10,672 nucleotides of DNA from positions 1 through 10,672 of the forward strand of contig JAAZNS010000003.1 in NCBI GenBank assembly GCA_012798185.1, written 5' to 3'. Made by a program: the position numbers and the translations under genes. The first letter of the stretch is position 1; each line of letters begins with the position of its first letter. This document shows, piece after piece, positions 7,087-10,672 of the stretch. This DNA is from Chloroflexota bacterium (GTDB lineage: Bacteria > Chloroflexota > Anaerolineae > Anaerolineales > UBA4823). Below the pieces are notes generated by a model. It worked only from the letters and a program-made list of their open reading frames with translations, made no database searches and was not told the origin of the DNA.

Positions 7087-7095
7087 TGCTAAAAT
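7087..7095 (+). promoter_or_regulatory. candidate extended -10 promoter of hisS
   Basis: TGCTAAAAT gives an extended -10 with a predicted start near 7102 and a leader of about 30 bases. Only a weak purine-rich AAGAAG precedes the ATG at 7132. No good -35 is visible. Confidence 0.38.
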
Positions 7096-7131
7096 CCTGC
7101 CTTAATATATTCATAAAAAGAAGAAACTCCC

Positions 7132-8418
7132 ATGAAAAATATCATTCAACCACTCAAAGGCACCAGAGATTTTTACCCGCAGCAAATGGCGGTGCGCAAT
7201 TGGCTATATGGAAAAATTCGCAAAATTTCAGAAGCATTTGGATACCAGGAATATGATGGACCATTTTTGGAATCGATTAATCTTTATGCAGCGAAATCTG
7301 GAGAAGAGCTGGTAAAAGAACAGTCTTATGTGTTTCCTGACCACAGCGGCGATTTAATCACTCTAAGACCGGAGTTAACCCCTACTTTAGCCCGGATGGT
7401 GGCTCAAAAACAAGCCCAATTAACTTTTCCCCTTCGATGGTGGTCATTCGGACCATTTTGGCGATATGAACGTCCGCAGAAAGGAAGATCGCGTGAGTTT
7501 TTCCAATGGAACATCGATATTATTGGTATCGATTCTCCACAAGCCGATGCTGAGCTAATTACCATTATTGCCAGCTTCTTTAAAGAAATCGGTTTGTTAT
7601 CTCAACACGCACGCGTCATGGTTAATAGCCGTAAATTAATCGATGCAGAGCTGGCTGCCCTGGAAATTTCACCTGAAAAACGCATTGGATTATTTAAAAT
7701 AATCGATCGTCGGAGTAAATTATCTCCCGCCGAATGGGAAGCCTATTTATTAGATTTTGGTTTAAGTGCATCACAGTATAAATCGCTAATATCTATTCTT
7801 AATAACACATCTTTATGGGAAAAATCCCCCGAACTTGTTACCGTGTTTTCAACCCTAAAAGCATTCGGGGTTGAAGATTATGTTCAATTCGATCCAAATA
7901 TTGTACGTGGCTTGGATTATTACACCGGTATTGTCTTTGAAGGTCAAGAAATTCAAGGAGAATTTCGACGTGCAATTTTGGGCGGCGGTAGATATGACAA
8001 TCTACTGGCTGATGTTGGCGGGCAGCCTCTGCCTGCTACTGGATTTGCTATGGGAGATATGGTTATTTCTCTAATTTTGGAGAAATATGGCTGCCTTCCC
8101 GTAAATATTGGAGAAAATCCGGCTCCTGTATTTATTACGATTTTCGATGAAAACTCCCGATCAACTTCTTATTCCCTCGCTATGCAACTTCGTCAAAATG
8201 GTATCAACGTCACCTGTAATTTAGAGACCGAAAAATTATCCAAGCAATTAAAATACGCCGACAGACTTGGTGCAAGAATTGCATTAATTGTTGGTCCAGA
8301 TGAACAAAATAATCATACAGTCACAATAAAGGAACTAAAAGCCGGTATACAACAAACGATAAATCAGTCTGAGCTGCTATCAACGATCCGCTCAATTCTT
8401 GAAAAGCCTTTGACTTAA
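7132..8418 (+). CDS. hisS: histidine--tRNA ligase
   Basis: 428 aa, full length. The class II synthetase activates His and charges tRNA-His in the cytosol. In order: KGTRDFYP (9-16), motif 1 region YDGPFLES (41-48), ITLRPELTPTLARMV (76-90), motif 2 FWRYERPQKGRSREFFQ (109-125), the HisRS signatures VRGLDYYTG (258-266) and GGGRYDNLL (284-292), motif 3 GFAMGDMV (304-311), then a C-terminal anticodon-binding α/β domain from about residue 331. The TLRPELTP and RGLDYYTG wording is nearer to the archaeal/eukaryotic-like HisRS group than to the E. coli type (TLRPEGTA, GLDYYNRTVFEWV). That comparison is from memory. The presence of all catalytic motifs and the C-terminal domain argues against the paralogue HisZ. 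Its cognate tRNA-His lies 93 bases downstream on the same strand. Confidence 0.95.
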   Translation: MKNIIQPLKGTRDFYPQQMAVRNWLYGKIRKISEAFGYQEYDGPFLESINLYAAKSGEELVKEQSYVFPDHSGDLITLRPELTPTLARMVAQKQAQLTFPLRWWSFGPFWRYERPQKGRSREFFQWNIDIIGIDSPQADAELITIIASFFKEIGLLSQHARVMVNSRKLIDAELAALEISPEKRIGLFKIIDRRSKLSPAEWEAYLLDFGLSASQYKSLISILNNTSLWEKSPELVTVFSTLKAFGVEDYVQFDPNIVRGLDYYTGIVFEGQEIQGEFRRAILGGGRYDNLLADVGGQPLPATGFAMGDMVISLILEKYGCLPVNIGENPAPVFITIFDENSRSTSYSLAMQLRQNGINVTCNLETEKLSKQLKYADRLGARIALIVGPDEQNNHTVTIKELKAGIQQTINQSELLSTIRSILEKPLT

Positions 8419-8511
8419 TGATAAAATATCGCCCTGGTGTGATAAAAAATTATAGAAATAAGATAGTAAATTTCCAGTAACAAAAGTTATATATCACACA
8501 TAAAATTACAT

Positions 8512-8584
8512 GGTGGATGTAGCTCAATGGCAGAGCACTTGACTGTGGATCAAGGTGTTGCGGGTTCGACCCCCGTCATCCACC
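8512..8584 (+). tRNA. tRNA-His (anticodon GTG)
   Basis: A full cloverleaf can be folded by hand. The acceptor stem is 8513-8519 with 8577-8583 (7 bp). The D stem is GCTC/GAGC (8522-8525, 8533-8536). The anticodon stem is CTTGA/TCAAG (8538-8542, 8550-8554), with loop CTGTGGA and anticodon GTG at 8545-8547. The T arm is GCGGG-TTCGACC-CCCGT (8560-8576). The extra G at 8512 (position -1) faces C73 (8584), the special pair that marks tRNA-His. The 3' CCA is not encoded. The gene follows hisS by 93 bases; a TAAAAT at 8501-8506 could be its own -10. Confidence 0.97.
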
Positions 8585-8614
8585 CTAGCTTTTATACTGT
8601 CAGGACAGCCCTAT

Positions 8615-9496
8615 TTAATTGTTAATCGTTTCATTGATGGCTCTTATATGGTCGGGTGTGCTTCCGCAGCAAGCTCCGATCAACCTGGCGCCCGCTTCTC
8701 GAACTTTTAACGCATAATCTTTCATAATTTCGGGAGTACCATCATAAACGATCTGTTGATCGATCATCTTTGGTAAACCAGCGTTAGTTTTTGCTACCAG
8801 AGGTATTTGTAGATTTAATTCGTGCATTTCTTTGATCGCCGATATCAATTCAACTGGTCCTCTTCCGCAATTTCCCCCTATTGCATTGACATCATGTTTT
8901 GCGAGAAAATCAGCTGCTTTTGTTGGTGTCACACCCATCATTGTTTTACCGTGTGTATCGAATGACATCGTAACAGAAATTGGAAGGTCGCTAACTGACC
9001 GAATCCCCTCTATCGCTGCATTAACTTCATTTAAATCGCCCATTGTTTCGATCCAAAATACATCAATGCACCCATCTGCTAATCCCTTAGCTTGTTCGGC
9101 AAATGCTGATTTTGCTTCATCGTATTCAATTTTCCCATAAGGTTTAAGCAATTCCCCTAATGGACCTACCGACCCCCCCACAGCGACTAGTTTTCTCGCC
9201 TTGTCAGCTTCGGCTTTGGCGATTTGCGCAGCTTTTTTATTCAATTCATATACCCGATTTTCCAGGTTATATCGTTTCAAACGGTAATTGGTTCCTCCAA
9301 ATGAATTGGTAATAATTATTTGCGCGCCAGCGTCAATATATTTCTGGTGGATATCCCCAATATATTCAGGATGAATATCATTCCATAATTCCGGCGACTC
9401 CCCCGTTTTTAGTCCTAAAGAGAACAACATAGTGCCCATCGCCCCATCTAGGATGATAATTTCTTTCGAATTTAATAACTCAAGGAATTTATTCAT
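8615..9496 (-). CDS. homocysteine S-methyltransferase domain protein (MetH N-terminal type)
   Basis: 293 aa from the chosen start, the size of a stand-alone homocysteine-binding barrel. Landmarks are LDGAMGTML (residues 16-24), TNSFGGTNYRLKRY, WIETMGDLNEV, GGNCGRGP with Cys210, AKTNAGLP, and GACCGSTPDHIRAI with Cys276-Cys277. Cys210, Cys276 and Cys277 are the expected three zinc ligands that activate the homocysteine thiol. The cobalamin, methyl-THF and reactivation domains of full MetH are absent, so a methyl donor protein must be supplied elsewhere; methionine synthesis or methyl transfer from another donor is possible. The frame stays open upstream to a TTG at 9526, but GGTGGTG at 9506-9500 just before the ATG at 9496 supports the shorter start. 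The 3' end lies 30 bases from the opposite-strand tRNA-His. Confidence 0.9.
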   Translation of the reverse strand: MNKFLELLNSKEIIILDGAMGTMLFSLGLKTGESPELWNDIHPEYIGDIHQKYIDAGAQIIITNSFGGTNYRLKRYNLENRVYELNKKAAQIAKAEADKARKLVAVGGSVGPLGELLKPYGKIEYDEAKSAFAEQAKGLADGCIDVFWIETMGDLNEVNAAIEGIRSVSDLPISVTMSFDTHGKTMMGVTPTKAADFLAKHDVNAIGGNCGRGPVELISAIKEMHELNLQIPLVAKTNAGLPKMIDQQIVYDGTPEIMKDYALKVREAGARLIGACCGSTPDHIRAINETINN

Positions 9497-9499
9497 TTT

Positions 9500-9506
9500 C
9501 ACCACC
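9500..9506 (-). promoter_or_regulatory. Shine-Dalgarno that fixes the methyltransferase start
   Basis: The minus strand reads GGTGGTG immediately upstream of AAA-ATG (9496). The GGTG copy at 9506-9503 is 6 bases from the ATG. It lies inside the possible TTG-initiated extension and so argues for the ATG at 9496. Confidence 0.55.
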
Positions 9507-9554
9507 GCCGTATAAAATTGTTGCAAGGGTTTGATCTATACCCTCAACCAAAGG

Positions 9555-9563
9555 TTTTTAGCA
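9555..9563 (-). promoter_or_regulatory. possible extended -10 of the methyltransferase gene
   Basis: The minus strand reads TGCTAAAAA from 9563 to 9555, like the TGCTAAAAT proposed for hisS. The start would be near 9548 with a leader of about 50 bases. No good -35 is seen. Confidence 0.25.
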
Positions 9564-9729
9564 TTAATTGCGGTTGCAAAATCACCACCATATATGAAAG
9601 ATAAACCGCTCTTTTCGCATATTAAACACAGTTTGGGCATTACCAGCGAGTATTTTCACTATATGGGTCAAGTTCGTAAGGTAATTAAAACACCCATCAG
9701 TGCCTTATAGTTCATGCTGATTTTGCGGA

Positions 9730-9759
9730 TTGCCCTTCTTAGTTAAATATTATTATAAT
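9730..9759 (+). promoter_or_regulatory. orphan sigma70-like promoter
   Basis: TTGCCC (9730-9735), an 18-base spacer, and a perfect TATAAT (9754-9759). The predicted start is near 9766. No plus-strand gene follows; the next gene is on the other strand and ends at 10002. The local AT richness makes a chance TATAAT likely enough to keep confidence low. Confidence 0.3.
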
Positions 9760-9877
9760 GCAACATTTATCTATTGAAGAGTAGTGTTACTTTTACAACT
9801 TAAACTAGTTTTTTCTGATAGTTAAAACGAACCCCTTAGATTGCAATAGATACAGTAGCAATTTCAATCATATAAAG

Positions 9878-9898
9878 AGGTAGTTGTACCTGAGGTAC
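9878..9898. repeat. alternating inverted arms (AGGTA / TACCT / AGGTAC)
   Basis: AGGTA (9878-9882) pairs with TACCT (9887-9891) across a GTTG loop. GTACC (9886-9890) pairs with GGTAC (9894-9898) across a TGA loop. The middle arm is shared, so the two hairpins exclude each other. They lie about 110 bases after the orphan promoter start and about 100 bases beyond the 3' end of the dehydrogenase gene on the other strand. Confidence 0.4.
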
Positions 9899-9930
9899 CC
9901 TGGTCGATAGCTAAAATATACATGTTCGTT

Positions 9931-10010
9931 TATTTCATCTCAGGTTCAAAAATGTTTTACTTTGTATATTTCATTATTTGTATCGAAACACAAAACTTAA
10001 TTTATTTCAT
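9931..10010. repeat. TATTTCAT three times at exact 36-base spacing
   Basis: Identical 8-mers begin at 9931, 9967 and 10003. The first and third extend to 11 identical bases (TTTATTTCATC at 9929 and 10001). The intervening sequences are not alike, so this is not a tandem repeat of 36-base units. The third copy covers the stop codon of the minus-strand dehydrogenase gene. Confidence 0.6.
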
Positions 10011-10672
10011 CATCTTCCAAATTTCTTTCCAAAGGTTTTCCCGGTCCCAATTTAAAAATATTAACATATCACCCAGGGTAAAACGCTCCCGCATTAACGG
10101 GGCGCTCATGAAAGCAAAGTACGCCTGTTCTTCAGATGCGGGAGGCGTCAACTGCGCAAAGGTAAGCGGAGCTTCGATAGCGCACAAGATTTCCAATAAT
10201 CGCTCCGGTTTTCTGCTCCAGGCAACTAGCGTTTTGCTTATTTCTGGCCAATCTTTTAAAAAAGCTTCAAAAGTAGAACGTTGAGTATACCATTTATCCA
10301 ATTTCGAGCGATAGTGCGCCCAGCACTCTTCACCAACCTTACCCGAGGGGTCAACTTGAAGGAAAATCTTTGTGAGGTTATTGTGCATTTGATCTGAAGT
10401 GGGATAACAAGAAGCCAGGTTAACTTCTTGAGGTATGAATTCCTGCAGAAAGTGTTGATACGCTCCTGCAGCCAGTAACGTCGCCAGAGAAACTTGCGAA
10501 CCATGTTGCGCCAACGGTTGGTGGGTTACCTCAGCCATCATATCTAAAATATGCGACATTACATGTTCGTATCCCGACATTGGCGTGGTAGCATGAGAAA
10601 GCGACATTGCCAGACCGCCTAAAGCGATTAATTTTGCTAATTTCTCCATACCCTCTGCTGTTTTATCGTGAA
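10002..10672 (-). CDS. sn-glycerol-1-phosphate dehydrogenase-like protein (AraM/EgsA, iron-type alcohol dehydrogenase fold), 3' part
   Basis: Partial: the frame is open to the window edge (HDKTAEG precedes the first Met at 10649), and that Met is internal for this family. The NAD-binding N-terminal half is outside the window. What is seen is the C-terminal helical metal-binding half. Residues below are numbered from Met 10649. LGGLAMSLSHATTPMSGYEHVMSH has candidate metal ligand His29, and QPLAQHGSQVSLATLLAAGAY has His49; compare GLAMS...SGSEH and HG.QV in known G1P dehydrogenases. The C-terminus MSAPLMRERFTLGDML (181-196) matches the family's final helices. Family members reduce dihydroxyacetone phosphate to sn-glycerol-1-phosphate with NAD(P)H and a Zn or Ni ion. 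The substrate here is inferred, and a related polyol or glycerol dehydrogenase is possible. The motif ATTP replaces the usual SSRP, a point of divergence. Confidence 0.75.
   Translation of the reverse strand, partial: HDKTAEGMEKLAKLIALGGLAMSLSHATTPMSGYEHVMSHILDMMAEVTHQPLAQHGSQVSLATLLAAGAYQHFLQEFIPQEVNLASCYPTSDQMHNNLTKIFLQVDPSGKVGEECWAHYRSKLDKWYTQRSTFEAFLKDWPEISKTLVAWSRKPERLLEILCAIEAPLTFAQLTPPASEEQAYFAFMSAPLMRERFTLGDMLIFLNWDRENLWKEIWKMMK

Larger units (their letters stand above)
9527..10001. other. gene-poor intergenic stretch without a recognised gene
   Basis: About 475 bases between the methyltransferase start region and the end of the dehydrogenase gene. I recognise no protein. The longest plausible small frame is 38 codons from ATG 9594 to TAG 9710 on the plus strand (open upstream to 9516), with no Shine-Dalgarno and no family resemblance. 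The stretch holds a plus-strand promoter-like site (9730-9759) with no gene after it, alternating AGGTA/TACCT arms (9878-9898), and an 8-mer TATTTCAT repeated at exactly 36-base intervals into the dehydrogenase stop region. It may hold a decayed gene or a small RNA; nothing here proves either. Confidence 0.5.

Noticed and set aside
7025..7114. 30-residue N-terminal extension of exonuclease III
   Set aside because: The family begins at MKITTWN, a Shine-Dalgarno precedes that Met, and the extension overlaps the probable promoter region shared with hisS.
8597..8608. CTGT-CAGG-ACAG hairpin between tRNA-His and the methyltransferase gene
   Set aside because: Only a 4-bp stem and no adjacent T-run on either strand; too weak to call a terminator.
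9497..9526. TTG-initiated 10-residue extension of the methyltransferase
   Set aside because: A GGTGGTG ribosome-binding site directly before ATG 9496 lies inside it, and the family motif starts soon after that ATG.
9594..9710. 38-codon plus-strand frame (ATG 9594 to TAG 9710), open upstream to 9516
   Set aside because: No Shine-Dalgarno, no recognisable family and no domain signature; a frame this short is expected by chance. It could be a gene remnant, but I cannot support that.
9841..9870. ATTTCAATC near 9860, similar to the end of some CRISPR repeats
   Set aside because: Single occurrence with no second copy at any regular distance.
9929..10011. Idea that the 36-base spacing marks a CRISPR array
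   Set aside because: The repeated word is only 8 bases, the rest of each unit differs, there are three copies, and no cas gene is present.
9922..10284. 120-codon plus-strand frame antisense to the dehydrogenase gene
   Set aside because: It is mostly the complement of a well-supported coding region and its first part is low-complexity Phe/Ile/Tyr translated from AT-rich intergenic DNA.

Overview
The window reads as AT-rich bacterial chromosome (by eye about 38-40% GC) with tightly packed housekeeping genes on both strands. Several proteins look like those of Chloroflexota, probably an Anaerolineae-type lineage: the histidyl-tRNA synthetase has the TLRPELTP / RYERPQKGR / RGLDYYTG set, MurA has Asp in place of the catalytic Cys within a GGDIIGRRR motif, and the TadG-like protein carries a large vWA domain. 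The taxonomic call is an inference from recognition; no search was run.

Layout. Positions 3-3516 (minus strand) hold a small Tad/Flp-pilus group: prepilin peptidase, then a TadE-like pseudopilin, then a TadG-like vWA protein. TadE has a G|QSFVE processing site that the adjacent peptidase could cut; TadG has a similar Gly but no Glu at +5. Divergent from the peptidase is murA (3608-4897), convergent with a thioredoxin (4910-5260). scpA (5440-6219) follows on the plus strand and is convergent with an exonuclease III gene (6260-7024). Divergent from that is hisS (7132-8418), followed 93 bases later by tRNA-His(GTG), its cognate tRNA. A cobalamin-type homocysteine S-methyltransferase domain protein (8615-9496) lies on the minus strand. 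Next comes a gene-poor stretch of about 500 bases (9497-10001). The 3' part of a gene for a protein of the sn-glycerol-1-phosphate dehydrogenase (AraM/EgsA) family runs off the right edge.

How the genes work together. Only two groupings look functional: the Tad/prepilin-peptidase trio (surface pilus or adhesion) and hisS with tRNA-His (histidine charging). The rest are single housekeeping genes in alternating orientation with short promoter regions. Three genes (trx, xth, the methyltransferase) have upstream in-frame extensions that should be trimmed, because clear ribosome-binding sites sit before an internal Met. Two genes (prepilin peptidase and scpA) instead have an extended -10 box exactly 6 bases before the start codon and no Shine-Dalgarno, which suggests leaderless mRNAs.

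I see no phage, transposon, CRISPR array or defence system, and no clear new multi-gene system. The points most worth a second look are the Asp-rich calcium-type insert in TadG, the Cys-to-Asp MurA, the overlapping divergent promoters with a leaderless start, the hisS/tRNA-His pairing, and the unexplained 500-base gap with an orphan promoter, competing hairpin arms and an 8-mer repeated at exact 36-base steps.
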